From Acinetobacter sp. ANC 4862 (GTDB lineage: Bacteria; Pseudomonadota; Gammaproteobacteria; Pseudomonadales; Moraxellaceae), in NCBI RefSeq assembly GCF_004336635.1, contig NZ_SJXH01000010.1:20217-84216 (forward strand): a stretch of DNA of 64,000 bases. The letters are read 5' to 3'. A program made the translations under genes and the position numbers. Below the pieces are notes generated by a model. It did no database searches. It was not told the origin of the DNA and saw nothing but the letters and a program-made list of their open reading frames with translations. Of the stretch, positions 17,622 to 26,199 are shown one piece after another; the first letter of the stretch is position 1, and each line of letters starts with the position of its first letter.

Positions 17622-18580
17622 TATTTAGCTCCTTGTTGCTGCGCTGCTGCAAATTGGTTGAATGCTTGATCTAAAGCCGAGCCCTGTGGAGCTTGACCAC
17701 CCTGACCACCTGTTGCTTGATGGCTAAACAAATGTGCAAATGCAGGATTTACACCTGGTGTTTGTTGCTCTGGTGGTTTGGAAGCCGAAAATTGACGCAA
17801 CTGTTTAGCCGAGAATGCAAATGCTGAATCATCAAGATTCTTCATTTCAGTGATATCTTCAGCGCTAAATTCTTTGCCGAGGTCTTTACCAAGTGCAGTG
17901 ATTTCAGCTTCACGTTTTGCAGCAGCAAATTGTTTGTTTTGAGTTTTAAGCTCAGAGTTTTTAGTCTCAAGCTCTTTGATTCGGGCATTCGCCTGTTCTA
18001 ATTCGGTCACGTTAGTGTCCTCTGGTTGATTAAAGTTTTTTGGAGAGTGACTGGCTGCCACTGCATTTGTATTGTCATCAGCACCTAAAGCACAAAAGGA
18101 CACTTCACGGATACGCCCACCACGGAAAACCGCAACAGGCGCTTGGAATGTTCGACCATTCACAATGACCGAACCCTCTTTGACCTCTTCAACTGTGGTT
18201 GGGTAGATTCGAACTGACATTTGCCACGGAAAATCATCATCAGAATCTTGAGCGACTTGAGTGCCAAATTCATTTGAAAGTAAATTACCCTCAATTTTTA
18301 GACCTTCGGCATGGTTAACAGAATGAGAGTTGATTGCCCCAGCACGTTGACTGGTTCGATGTTCAAGTAGTGCAGGAATACGACCTTTGATTTGAATGGA
18401 ATCAAGATCAAATACAACCTTGTCCCAATACCAATGATCAGTAATTGCTTCACCGCTGTAAGCAATACCCGAGAAGGTGCGTTTCTTTTTTCCATCTTCA
18501 GGCTTGTCTACACTGACTTGGCCTAATTGGAAGCAAAACTTGTCCTGCTCCTTTTTTTGCTTTTCATTTGGATCTGGCAT
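17621..18580 (-). CDS. Prohead protease fused to scaffold domain
   Basis: About 319 residues. ATG 18580 has a GGAG site 7 bases upstream; a longer frame would begin inside the terminator hairpin. Residues about 15-170 form the protease, with a candidate catalytic His in PALLEHRTSQRAGAI and Ser in REVSFCALGADDN, as in herpes-like prohead proteases. Residues about 180-250 are coiled coil (LEQANARIKELETKNSELK), and the C-terminal Gln/Ala/Gly-rich segment probably binds the capsid as scaffold. The protease-scaffold combination just upstream of the decoration and capsid genes matches lambda gpC/Nu3 and Mu gpI/Z logic. Confidence 0.88.
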   Translation of the reverse strand: MPDPNEKQKKEQDKFCFQLGQVSVDKPEDGKKKRTFSGIAYSGEAITDHWYWDKVVFDLDSIQIKGRIPALLEHRTSQRAGAINSHSVNHAEGLKIEGNLLSNEFGTQVAQDSDDDFPWQMSVRIYPTTVEEVKEGSVIVNGRTFQAPVAVFRGGRIREVSFCALGADDNTNAVAASHSPKNFNQPEDTNVTELEQANARIKELETKNSELKTQNKQFAAAKREAEITALGKDLGKEFSAEDITEMKNLDDSAFAFSAKQLRQFSASKPPEQQTPGVNPAFAHLFSHQATGGQGGQAPQGSALDQAFNQFAAAQQQGAK

Positions 18581-18592
18581 TTTCATGCTCCA

Positions 18593-18617
18593 TAAAAAAA
18601 CCACCTTAATAGGTGGT
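18593..18617 (-). terminator. Intrinsic terminator-like hairpin before protease gene
   Basis: A perfect 7-bp stem ACCACCT/AGGTGGT with loop TAAT, followed on the minus strand by seven T. It lies only about 15 bases ahead of the protease ATG. Confidence 0.8.
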
Positions 18618-18634
18618 CTTGAATGATTGTGTTT

Positions 18635-19039
18635 TTAAATACTTCGAATTAATGCCAACAATTTTTCTTCAGTTTCTTTGGTGTGATCATAGAACACTGA
18701 GTTCTCATTTTTAAGAGCTGAAACCAATGTATCGATGATTTTCAACTTATCTTCTAGTGGGTAATCTAGCTTAAGGATGGCTTCCGAGGAATTGTGTACT
18801 TCGCCTAATGCTCGACTACCATTTGTCGCATCTGGATTTATCGCTAAGGCATTCGAACCAAAATCACGTCCTAATGAATGACAACCATTTTCATCAACCT
18901 TTAAGGCACCTGTTAAAAATAAACGCAACTGCTGTTCTTCTTCCGCTGTTTCAACTGTTAAAGTGCGAATAAATTTGGGTAACTCAACACCTTCTTTAAC
19001 TTCAGTAGGCATAATGCTTTCAAAACCTGATACACGCAT
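18635..19039 (-). CDS. Hypothetical protein with portal-like ALGEVHN motif
   Basis: About 134 residues. ATG 19039 (MRVSGFESIMP) has an AAGGA site and avoids the hairpin at 19054-19080. The N-terminal part (VELPKFIRTLTVETAEEEQQLRLFLTG) looks like a small independent domain. The middle contains NGSRALGEVHNSSEAIL, close to GGSKALGEVHNEV in the portal protein (20308-21786), and the similarity is visible in the DNA. The function is unknown. It lies between the gpF-like and protease genes and is flanked by hairpins. Confidence 0.7.
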   Translation of the reverse strand: MRVSGFESIMPTEVKEGVELPKFIRTLTVETAEEEQQLRLFLTGALKVDENGCHSLGRDFGSNALAINPDATNGSRALGEVHNSSEAILKLDYPLEDKLKIIDTLVSALKNENSVFYDHTKETEEKLLALIRSI

Positions 19040-19053
19040 TTTTATTTCCTTAA

Positions 19054-19080
19054 TAAAAAAACCACCCCGAATGGAGTGGT
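19054..19080 (-). terminator. Intrinsic terminator-like hairpin
   Basis: Stem ACCACCCC/GGAGTGGT with one mismatch, loop GAAT, and a T run on the minus strand. It follows the gpF-like gene. Confidence 0.7.
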
Positions 19081-19099
19081 CTAGATTCATTTTTAAAAC

Positions 19100-20305
19100 T
19101 TAGTTAATTAATGCTTTCAACGTATAAACCATCTGCCCTTCAACTGCCTCAATAGAAACCACTTCAAACGACAGACCTATTGGAAATAAAACACCGTTAC
19201 CCGCATTCAACATATCCAGATCAATACCAAAGCCTTTAGCATTCTCAACCTTGATCACAATATCTGAGGCTGTATCACTCATCAGTAACGGCGAATTAAG
19301 TTGAACTGTTTGACCTACTTCATAAGCTACGACCTGCTGAATGGTTGCGGATCCAACCACGGTTGAAGCTGTATTACTTGCCACAGCTTGAATCGCTTTC
19401 ATGTCAGCAACTAACCATCGTTTCAAAACATCGTCAGCCAGTGAGCTTGTAGCTGAATTAAGGTAACCGGTTAATGCTGAATCATTGCCTTGAACATAAT
19501 CCAAGAAAGTTCGAATCGCACTTGGTCTGATCTTTGGATCAAGTGGAATAACAGTATTGGCCACAGTATCAAACAGATCTCGAGTCTTGTCGTCCATTGG
19601 AGCAAATAGACTGGTCAGCTTTTTAGATGCAGTCCATTCAGCCTTAATGACCTCTTTCTGCTCGAGCAGATATTCCTTATCCAAGGATGAAGCACCGATC
19701 TTTTTATCAACCAGTGATTCAAGCTCACCAAACTGCAGAGGATGAGAACTCCAATCCAATGCTTCAGCAACTTCTGGCAGTTTGTCATCTGGCGTAATGC
19801 CGTATTTCAATGCTTCTTTTTCAGTTAATGCTATGCAACTGCACCGGCAACGGAAACCCGTGGGAGGATAATGTGTAAGCCAAAAAGGATCATCAATCGG
19901 CAATACAATTCGATTCAAAGCTAAATGTGCTGGACGTACACGACTATCATTGATAGCTGAATACATCAAATAAGGACGTTTAGCTTTATTTCGTTGCTGT
20001 TGTTGCCACCGACCATGACCATAGGCATTTTGAATATTTGTGCGAAACACATTGTCTAGGTAATGCTTTGGCAAAATGATTTCAGATTCAGCAATTAGGT
20101 CTTGAAAGTCTTTAAACGTGCCACCATCCGCAATCGATTTATTCACGGCCTTAATAACGGTTTCAATCTGCTCAAGACTTGATAAAAAGCTAACCGTAGT
20201 TGCCATCTGCCTAGTCTTTAGATCCATTGAGTAAAACTCATCAGGCAAGACGATCTTTTTGTTGTGAGCGTATTCTAGAGCTTCAAGAAACGTGACTGGT
20301 TGCAT
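19100..20305 (-). CDS. Head morphogenesis protein (Mu gpF / SPP1 gp7 family)
   Basis: A 401-residue protein. The characteristic region is at residues about 85-160: NVFRTNIQNAYGHGRWQQQQ, PYLMYSAINDSRVRPAHLAL and FWLTHYPPTGFRCRCS, with the Cys-rich FRCRC signature. Family members are minor head proteins associated with the portal. It starts two bases after the portal stop codon. The C-terminal 180 residues are not assigned and could be a phage-specific extension. Confidence 0.9.
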   Translation of the reverse strand: MQPVTFLEALEYAHNKKIVLPDEFYSMDLKTRQMATTVSFLSSLEQIETVIKAVNKSIADGGTFKDFQDLIAESEIILPKHYLDNVFRTNIQNAYGHGRWQQQQRNKAKRPYLMYSAINDSRVRPAHLALNRIVLPIDDPFWLTHYPPTGFRCRCSCIALTEKEALKYGITPDDKLPEVAEALDWSSHPLQFGELESLVDKKIGASSLDKEYLLEQKEVIKAEWTASKKLTSLFAPMDDKTRDLFDTVANTVIPLDPKIRPSAIRTFLDYVQGNDSALTGYLNSATSSLADDVLKRWLVADMKAIQAVASNTASTVVGSATIQQVVAYEVGQTVQLNSPLLMSDTASDIVIKVENAKGFGIDLDMLNAGNGVLFPIGLSFEVVSIEAVEGQMVYTLKALIN

Positions 20306-20307
20306 AA

Positions 20308-21786
20308 CTACTCACCTTTACTTGATGTCGCATACCCCAACACGTCAGCAGCATACAAAGCCTGATCTAAATTGGCTGTGAATTGCGATTGAGTTGCACC
20401 TGGTATTAATTGCGACAAATTAAATATCAAAGCTTCAGGACTATCTGATTCAGCAACCAGTTGTTTAATCTGTTCAGTATCCAATAACTGTAAATCATCT
20501 TGGCCATCCGTTAATTCTTCAACTTCTTGCTGTGCTGCAGATAACTTGTTGGCAGATGCCTTAAAGTTGAATGCTGTTTTAGGTAATGCTGTGAATTGAG
20601 TGTTTGCTGTAATCGATTCGGCACGTACTTTAAAATGCTCAGGTTTAAGCCCGTATGTCTCAACAATGTATTGATCATTAAACTCAACACCAAGTGTTTT
20701 AAGTTTTAGATCTCGCTCAACCACTTTGATATTTAAATCTTGCTCACCACCCAAAATAATGGTGTGCTTTTCAAAGCCATTGAGCAGGCAGAGCGCATTA
20801 ATAATGTCTTGAATGACTGGTGTAATCATCCTTAAATCGGAGTTACGTTTATCCAAACGCACTTCATTATGGACTTCGCCTAATGCTTTGCTACCACCGC
20901 CGCCATCATTACCAGATGTCAGTGTTTGCCCCAGTACGACTTTTTGCACTCGCTTGGTCATCACATTATCAAATGCTTCAAATGCTGACGAGCCAGCACC
21001 TGAGAAGTTTGTGCCGACGGTATTTATGTCATCCTCAGAACCAATAGAGATAACAGATTGAGAATGAGCATTCAGCAAGGCACTAGTCATTGCATCAATA
21101 TCTGCTTGAACGCGGTTATTGCCGCCAACTTTACCAACCAGCAATGGTGAGCCAAAACGCTCTAAAAACTTGACCCAAAACTTGGTTGAATTAGTTTTAA
21201 AGAACCAAATCCAGTAAAGCTTTGAAAGTAATGGATCTCCATAAGGCTGTTTGTAAGAAGGCTTGCGTCGAGTTAAAAAGAACTTTAATGGATAGGTTTT
21301 AAATACATTAATTTCGGTATTAGATTGAGGCTTCCTAAAAATTAAAGCACCTGTATTTTTCGGCTCAAACCACTCCATAGGTTTGGTACCAATTTCAGCA
21401 ATCGAGAACCGATTATTTTCATCAATAAAATAATTGGCTTCCATTACTGAATAACCGTATGGGCAGGCATCCCATGCACCCGTTACAATCTCGAAGTGCC
21501 AACGGGTAAACAACTCTTTTAAAAATATAGTTTGATCACCATGATCCTCAACAAATCGCCACGGCGCATTTAAGACTGCATCTAAACGAGTTTCCATGGC
21601 CTGAGAGATTTCATCATCAGCCATCAAAACTGATAGACGTTGACGCGACACACCAGCTTGCTTCAATACCTCATCAATGTCAGCAGCACGACCCATTGCA
21701 AATGAAAGTGTTTCAACCGCAACTTCCGACATTAAGCCTGCTGATTTTGGCTTAGTATCTTTTTGCTTGTTTTTAGATTTTGCCAT
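20308..21786 (-). CDS. Portal protein, DUF935 (Mu gp29-like)
   Basis: About 492 residues. ATG 21786 has an AAGG site eight bases upstream. Family signatures include DDEISQAMETRLDAVLNAPW, PYGYSVMEANY and PLKFFLTRRKPSYKQPYGDPL, then VVLGQTLTSGNDGGGGS, KALGEVHNEV and a C-terminal helical crown-like part. The portal forms the dodecameric DNA entry ring. It follows the large terminase gene by ten bases, as expected. Confidence 0.92.
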   Translation of the reverse strand: MAKSKNKQKDTKPKSAGLMSEVAVETLSFAMGRAADIDEVLKQAGVSRQRLSVLMADDEISQAMETRLDAVLNAPWRFVEDHGDQTIFLKELFTRWHFEIVTGAWDACPYGYSVMEANYFIDENNRFSIAEIGTKPMEWFEPKNTGALIFRKPQSNTEINVFKTYPLKFFLTRRKPSYKQPYGDPLLSKLYWIWFFKTNSTKFWVKFLERFGSPLLVGKVGGNNRVQADIDAMTSALLNAHSQSVISIGSEDDINTVGTNFSGAGSSAFEAFDNVMTKRVQKVVLGQTLTSGNDGGGGSKALGEVHNEVRLDKRNSDLRMITPVIQDIINALCLLNGFEKHTIILGGEQDLNIKVVERDLKLKTLGVEFNDQYIVETYGLKPEHFKVRAESITANTQFTALPKTAFNFKASANKLSAAQQEVEELTDGQDDLQLLDTEQIKQLVAESDSPEALIFNLSQLIPGATQSQFTANLDQALYAADVLGYATSSKGE

Positions 21787-21796
21787 TTTAAAAACC

Positions 21797-23473
21797 TTAA
21801 TAAGTTCGTGAACCACCCCCACCCGGTCTAACTCGTGCAGGCCCTTTAATATCGCTGAAACAGATCATCACGCCATCTGCTCTATTGGGAGATAGCGCAC
21901 CATCGGGTTGCTTGTTGACTAAAATCTTACCGGCACCATTTTTGGTGTAAGTTGGTTGCGATAGCTCGCGTTTTAATTGCTCAAGCTCTCGCTTATCAAC
22001 ATCTTGAGTGGATAATGAAATTAGATTGTCTGGATCAAACTTCATACCTTGAATCGCACGATATGTATTTTGGAATCGGATACGTAAAGACCACCACATT
22101 TGAGCTTTAAGATTTGCAAAGAAATCAATATTTTTACGTGCTTCAACCATCTCTTGATCAGGATTATGTACAGCACCTGAACCACGGAATGGATCTGCTT
22201 GGATTTCAGTAATGCCTTTGGTTGTGTTTTGCTCATTAATGACACGAGCATCACCACGTACACCTGCACCAAGGCCATCAGCATCGTAATAAAACATATT
22301 GAGTTTATGGTCTAAGCAAAGATCAATCGCTTTTTGAGTGGTTCCAAAGATGTCGTCACCAACGCCCGACCATGTCTCCAGATACTGCAATACAATGCCA
22401 TGACGTTCAGCAAATGAGTTTTTATCCTTGCCTTCATCTGCCACATCAAGCGCACCCATTCGCTCACCTGATGGCTGAATGTTTAGCTTAAGATGAGAAT
22501 CAACAGCAGCCTGCACCCATGCTGATGGAATCAATACACCCTCAACCGATGCAGCGTAATCAATATCAACTTCTTGGGCTAAAACAATGTCATCCAGTGT
22601 TGCGAGTTGCTTCTCATACCATGGATGAATCAATTTCCCATTGAATGTAACAGTCCAGTTTTTATCTGGATTGTCGCGCCATGCCATGGTGAATACTGCG
22701 TAGCGACCACTAAAACGATCCTGGTGAAACTTATCACCAATACCGTTTGGAGTTGAACCTTTGATGTGTACGTTGGTGTTTTGAGAGATTGCCGCATCTA
22801 CAGCTTCCTGTCTTTCCACAAATGCCCATTCATCAAGAAAGTACATTGTGGTACGACCACCACGACCAATGTTATCTCCTGCTTCACCGGTGACCGTTGC
22901 ACCATTATCAGGGTTGATAATACGCATGTAGTTGTCATGAACCTTCTCGACAAAGCTTTTAGGCTTCATCCAATTAGGCATTTTTGAGAACATGTCACGA
23001 AACTTGTGAAGTAGTGTTTTTGGATCACCTTTCTTATCAACCAGATCTTCTTTACGACTACCCACACCACCTGCAAAGCCTTCGACAAAAAGCCATCGAT
23101 GCAGGTAAAAACCCAGAACAACATAACTCATGCCTTCATCACGGCTTTTTTCAATCAAACCATGTGTTTGTGTGCTCTCGCGCTCAAGCAGCCAATTTAC
23201 AAGATCAACCTGACCTGGACGCAATACAAAAGGAATGTTTGCAGGTAAACCAAACGGCATACCTCGCGGATCGTAAGTCCATACCCAATGATTAAACCAA
23301 TGGATAGGATCTTTACTGCATTTATATATTTCAGCCTGTTTACTTAGCTCATTTTGCTCAATCAGCATTCTGTAGTAATAACGCCTTGTCATCTCTTCAA
23401 CGACTTCAGGTAGACGTGTGTTAATCGTCCACTCTTTAATTAGTGGCGCTATATCTTCAATTGCATAAGTCAT
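21797..23473 (-). CDS. Terminase large subunit
   Basis: A 558-residue packaging motor. A diverged Walker A lies around residue 110 (EKSRDEGMSY) and Walker B at TTMYFLDEWAF near 215. The C-terminal RNase-H-like nuclease is marked by MGALDVADEGKDKN and MFYYDADGLGAGVRGDAR. Order and length match phage TerL proteins of Mu-like type. The start overlaps the terS stop by four bases. Confidence 0.93.
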   Translation of the reverse strand: MTYAIEDIAPLIKEWTINTRLPEVVEEMTRRYYYRMLIEQNELSKQAEIYKCSKDPIHWFNHWVWTYDPRGMPFGLPANIPFVLRPGQVDLVNWLLERESTQTHGLIEKSRDEGMSYVVLGFYLHRWLFVEGFAGGVGSRKEDLVDKKGDPKTLLHKFRDMFSKMPNWMKPKSFVEKVHDNYMRIINPDNGATVTGEAGDNIGRGGRTTMYFLDEWAFVERQEAVDAAISQNTNVHIKGSTPNGIGDKFHQDRFSGRYAVFTMAWRDNPDKNWTVTFNGKLIHPWYEKQLATLDDIVLAQEVDIDYAASVEGVLIPSAWVQAAVDSHLKLNIQPSGERMGALDVADEGKDKNSFAERHGIVLQYLETWSGVGDDIFGTTQKAIDLCLDHKLNMFYYDADGLGAGVRGDARVINEQNTTKGITEIQADPFRGSGAVHNPDQEMVEARKNIDFFANLKAQMWWSLRIRFQNTYRAIQGMKFDPDNLISLSTQDVDKRELEQLKRELSQPTYTKNGAGKILVNKQPDGALSPNRADGVMICFSDIKGPARVRPGGGGSRTY

Positions 23474-23961
23474 AACTTGCCATTAATTGCCAAACGTGAA
23501 AGCTCTTGCGCGGTCATGCCTGCAAGTTGCTCTGGTGTGTATTGGGGTGGGTTTTTAGTTTCCTGTTGAATAGGACCGCCATCTTTACCAGTGATTTCCT
23601 GTTTAGTCACACGACCATCAGTTTCTTGGAATGCTTGCTTCAATAAATTCTGCTTGGCTCGTTTATTTTTGCCGGAGTCTTCATACATGTTTTGAAGTTC
23701 ACGTAAACGGAAAGCTTTATTCGCAATCGCAATATCTTCAATATTTTTTCGAAAATCGTTGCGAGATTGTTCAAATAAGTCCTTTAATTTTTTACTTAGA
23801 TTACGTCCAGCAAATTTTGTTGGGTCGTAATTTTCACATTGCCTACGATCAATCTCGATACCAAATCTTTGCATGACAGCATCAGCCACTTGTTGAGGTG
23901 TTTCAAAGCATGCAAGAGACTGAACTATAAACATTTTTACAGGCTCTTTAAGTGCTGCCAT
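23470..23961 (-). CDS. Terminase small subunit, DUF2280
   Basis: A 163-residue protein with the DUF2280 pattern: an N-terminal helix-turn-helix (VKMFIVQSLACFETPQQVADAVMQRFGIEIDRRQCENYDP), a central helical oligomerisation part (RLRELQNMYEDSG) and a C-terminal tail. It should recognise the packaging site and recruit TerL, with which it is translationally coupled. Confidence 0.88.
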   Translation of the reverse strand: MAALKEPVKMFIVQSLACFETPQQVADAVMQRFGIEIDRRQCENYDPTKFAGRNLSKKLKDLFEQSRNDFRKNIEDIAIANKAFRLRELQNMYEDSGKNKRAKQNLLKQAFQETDGRVTKQEITGKDGGPIQQETKNPPQYTPEQLAGMTAQELSRLAINGKL

Positions 23962-23998
23962 AAAATCACCTTTGTCATGCTACGTCATGCAAGATAGG

Positions 23999-24024
23999 CA
24001 AAAAAATAGAGCCTTTCAGCTCTA
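23999..24024 (-). terminator. Terminator-like hairpin between the metallopeptidase gene and terS
   Basis: Stem TAGAGC/GCTCTA followed by T on the minus strand. It overlaps the stop codon of the metallopeptidase-like gene. Confidence 0.65.
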
Positions 24025-24663
24025 ACCAATCACACAGTTCCCACAACAAGCAGCAATATTAGTTTCTGATACGAATGGAGCATTCTTGGCAATTTCTAAA
24101 AGTCGTTTTACTGACTCATCAGCACCCCATCGTTTAGTTTCACCAAAGAACACTTCCACATCATGGCCAGCCAAATAATGTTTTGGTAGACCGGTCATAT
24201 CGCTATAAATAATCTCGCCATCTGCATCACGTTCAACACCGATGTGATAAAGCTCATGTTCAATCAAACGACAAAACTCACGATCTGAAGTTTGTTCGCA
24301 AAATGCCGCGTCCACAGTGATTAGGTATTGAGGCACAAAGCCAAACCAATCACGCATTTGTTGTTCTTGTCGTGCTTTCTTCCATCCACCCTGATTAAAC
24401 ATGACCTTTTCACATTGACCAAGCACCATTCGTTTTTTAGCTACGGCGGCAGATGATGCCCAAGCGAATGCAAGAAACTCTTCATTGTCATGCAGTAACT
24501 CAGCAATATGATCGTGATCCGGGTTATGGAGTTCACCACCAATGGTTAGCCAGTTTTTAATAACCCATTCTTTTAGATCCACGGCGGGTACCAAGCGGAT
24601 CGCTTCTTCTTCCTCAGCCTGATCAATCAGATCTGTCGGCGGGAATGGTCTGAACTGGTCCAT
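24022..24663 (-). CDS. Putative phage metallopeptidase
   Basis: A 213-residue protein containing a zincin-like motif, CRLIEHELYHIG (HExxH variant HELYH, residues about 133-140), followed by an ERDADGE stretch and a downstream AGHDVEVFFGE that may supply a third ligand. This resembles the putative phage metallopeptidase family frequently encoded beside terminase genes. The substrate is unknown. It overlaps the end of the nuclease-like gene by 41 bases. A cysteine cluster (CCGNC) closes the C-terminus. Confidence 0.75.
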   Translation of the reverse strand: MDQFRPFPPTDLIDQAEEEEAIRLVPAVDLKEWVIKNWLTIGGELHNPDHDHIAELLHDNEEFLAFAWASSAAVAKKRMVLGQCEKVMFNQGGWKKARQEQQMRDWFGFVPQYLITVDAAFCEQTSDREFCRLIEHELYHIGVERDADGEIIYSDMTGLPKHYLAGHDVEVFFGETKRWGADESVKRLLEIAKNAPFVSETNIAACCGNCVIG

Positions 24664-25060
24664 AAGATGCCTTTAAATTTCTGAGCCATTTAGTTACCCG
24701 GCCCATGTTTATGTCGCCGGTTTCAAAGCGGATATACTGATATCCCATTTCTTCAGCATGGCCATACCTGTCAATACTCCAAGCCTTTGTAGCGAGACGA
24801 CCTTTACGACCACCTGACCATGGACCACTAGCGATTTCAATCAACATTCGATACTCAATCAAATGGAAATCAAAACGCCAATGCTTGGTGCTTTTGAAGT
24901 GAAAATATTCTTCATACTTAATTTCCATGCGATCAAGGATTTCTTTAAGTCGATCGAAGGCTTCTAGGTATTTTTCACTTGGTTTAGGTAGTGATCTGGT
25001 ACGTGGTTTTGTTTTAATTGGCGATTTATCTGTTAAGGCTTTGTATTTATCCAGTTCCAT
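24623..25060 (-). CDS. PD-(D/E)XK-like protein with diverged catalytic motif
   Basis: About 145 residues; ATG 25060 is preferred. It aligns by eye with the 27932-28342 product: the shared core reads HWRFDFHLIEYRMLIEIASG here against KWRADFHLVEKRILVEVEGG there, followed by WSGGR and MGYQ(Y/V)IRF. The first acidic residue and first Glu are kept, but the second Glu position is Ala (EIA instead of EVE), so nuclease activity may be lost or altered. It lies upstream of the metallopeptidase-like gene and terminase, a place where packaging-associated nucleases are common. Confidence 0.7.
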   Translation of the reverse strand: MELDKYKALTDKSPIKTKPRTRSLPKPSEKYLEAFDRLKEILDRMEIKYEEYFHFKSTKHWRFDFHLIEYRMLIEIASGPWSGGRKGRLATKAWSIDRYGHAEEMGYQYIRFETGDINMGRVTKWLRNLKASYGPVQTIPADRSD

Positions 25061-25073
25061 AACCATCACCCAA

Positions 25074-25097
25074 TAAAAAACCTCCCGGAGGAGGTTG
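25074..25097 (-). terminator. Intrinsic terminator-like hairpin
   Basis: A perfect 7-bp stem AACCTCC/GGAGGTT with loop CGGA, then a T run on the minus strand, directly before the nuclease-like gene's ribosome site. Confidence 0.8.
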
Positions 25098-25112
25098 CAA
25101 TAAATTATCTTA

Positions 25113-25340
25113 CTACGGCACACAAAAACTTAACCAATCACTTTTCATTCCCTCTAAGGCTTTGGAATCTAACCTTTCGCATGAATATAAGTAATAAGTA
25201 ATATTTGAATCTTCAATTATATTGCGATAATGCTCGACAGCAGCAACCTCAATATTCTCAGGTTTATACCAGTCCGGCCAAAGCCTTTCATTAAACTGAT
25301 ACTCGCCATACTCATCTTTATTGGCAATCCAAACACCCAT
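25113..25340 (-). CDS. Hypothetical small phage protein
   Basis: A 75-residue acidic, aromatic-rich protein (YQFNERLWPDWYKPENIEVA). It has no membrane segment or recognised domain. It is a free-standing late or middle gene with a terminator-like hairpin shortly after its stop. Confidence 0.55.
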   Translation of the reverse strand: MGVWIANKDEYGEYQFNERLWPDWYKPENIEVAAVEHYRNIIEDSNITYYLYSCERLDSKALEGMKSDWLSFCVP

Positions 25341-25435
25341 ATCACCAAATCCTTAATTATTAAAACCAAGTTCATGATATACCAATAATTATACTACCTG
25401 CTCACATTAATAATATAGTTTCAAATCATCTAGCA

Positions 25436-25609
25436 TCAGGCATGCAGAATCGTACGTAAATTTTTAATACGTTCTTTAAGCCCAATCATGATTTCATCAA
25501 TCGCCATCAACTGGTGACGCTTTAAACCTGAACGACTTAAACTTTGATATATCGCAAGTTCATCACAACAGAACTGCAAATCTTTTTTAGCTTGTACACG
25601 ATCTGTCAT
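25436..25609 (-). CDS. Hypothetical small helical protein
   Basis: A longer frame reaches 25750 but reads through two terminator-like hairpins. The start at ATG 25609 (MTDRVQAKKDLQFCC) gives 57 residues, all helical, ending KERIKNLRTILHA. The ribosome site is weak. The function is unknown. Confidence 0.45.
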   Translation of the reverse strand: MTDRVQAKKDLQFCCDELAIYQSLSRSGLKRHQLMAIDEIMIGLKERIKNLRTILHA

Positions 25610-25631
25610 GGTCACCACTGATAAGAAAAGA

Positions 25632-25667
25632 AAAACCCCACCAATAATGCATATTGAGCGGGGTTTT
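25632..25667. terminator. Hairpin AAAACCCC/GGGGTTTT, possibly bidirectional
   Basis: An 8-bp stem (25632-25639 with 25660-25667) with A/T tracts on both sides. Confidence 0.6.
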
Positions 25668-25710
25668 ATGTGCCGTAATACGTCCGGCAAGTTTGGATAA
25701 TATATTAATA

Positions 25711-25747
25711 AAAAAAACCTGCTTAACTCTCCCAAGTTAAACAGGCT
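25711..25747 (-). terminator. Intrinsic terminator-like hairpin
   Basis: A long interrupted stem CCTGCTTAACT/AGTTAAACAGG followed on the minus strand by eight T. Confidence 0.7.
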
Positions 25748-25864
25748 CATGTCATGCCTAAAAATCTATTTACTTGTTTTTATGTGCAAACATCCTAGCA
25801 GATGATTTGTGCATCTGAATGTAATTATTTGTTTAACATATCTAATATTTGGCTTAATAAATAA

Positions 25865-25978
25865 TCACTTAACTTCTTTTAGGCAATCCCGACACACTTT
25901 GATTTCTTCATCATCAGCCGTGTATTCAATTTCAGTCGCACCATGAAAGCCAAATAAACACATTAAGAAACGGAACAT
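25865..25978 (-). CDS. Small CxxC protein (37 residues)
   Basis: A short ORF with a textbook ribosome site: GGAG six bases ahead of ATG 25978. The sequence begins MFRFLMCLFGFHGATEIEY and ends VCRDCLKEVK, giving a hydrophobic N-terminal helix and a CxxC pair that could bind metal. An ATG four codons upstream is possible but lacks a ribosome site. It may be the first gene after the late promoter candidate. The function is unknown. Confidence 0.6.
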   Translation of the reverse strand: MFRFLMCLFGFHGATEIEYTADDEEIKVCRDCLKEVK

Positions 25979-25992
25979 GCTTTTCTCCATGC

Positions 25993-26028
25993 AAAAAAAA
26001 GCCCACTCAAGGAAAGATGATGTGGGCC
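25993..26028 (-). terminator. Terminator-like hairpin upstream of the CxxC gene
   Basis: Stem GCCCAC/GTGGGC (26001-26006 with 26022-26027) followed on the minus strand by eight T. Confidence 0.7.
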
Positions 26029-26117
26029 TATAAACTAAGGACCTTAAAAGGTCATTCAGAAACTACAGCTAGTTTCTGTTTGCTATTTTGTACACTAATC
26101 AAATAATTTTCAGTGGC

Positions 26118-26147
26118 ATAATGTACCAAAAGAAAAAATAATGTTAA
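26118..26147 (-). promoter_or_regulatory. Candidate late promoter
   Basis: On the minus strand TTAACA (26147-26142), an 18-base spacer and CATTAT (26123-26118) form a plausible sigma-70 promoter pointing at the late genes. The first hairpin downstream (25993-26028) would then be the first terminator an antiterminated complex has to pass. No experimental or comparative evidence is available. Confidence 0.35.
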
Positions 26148-26199
26148 TTGAATCAAACTATTAGGAAAACTTAATTAATGATTTATTAAATATTAAAAA

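Noticed and set aside
25610..25750. Longer N-terminus for the 25436 gene with hydrophobic residues
   Set aside because: The extension translates two terminator-like hairpins and has no ribosome site, so the apparent membrane helix is probably an artefact.
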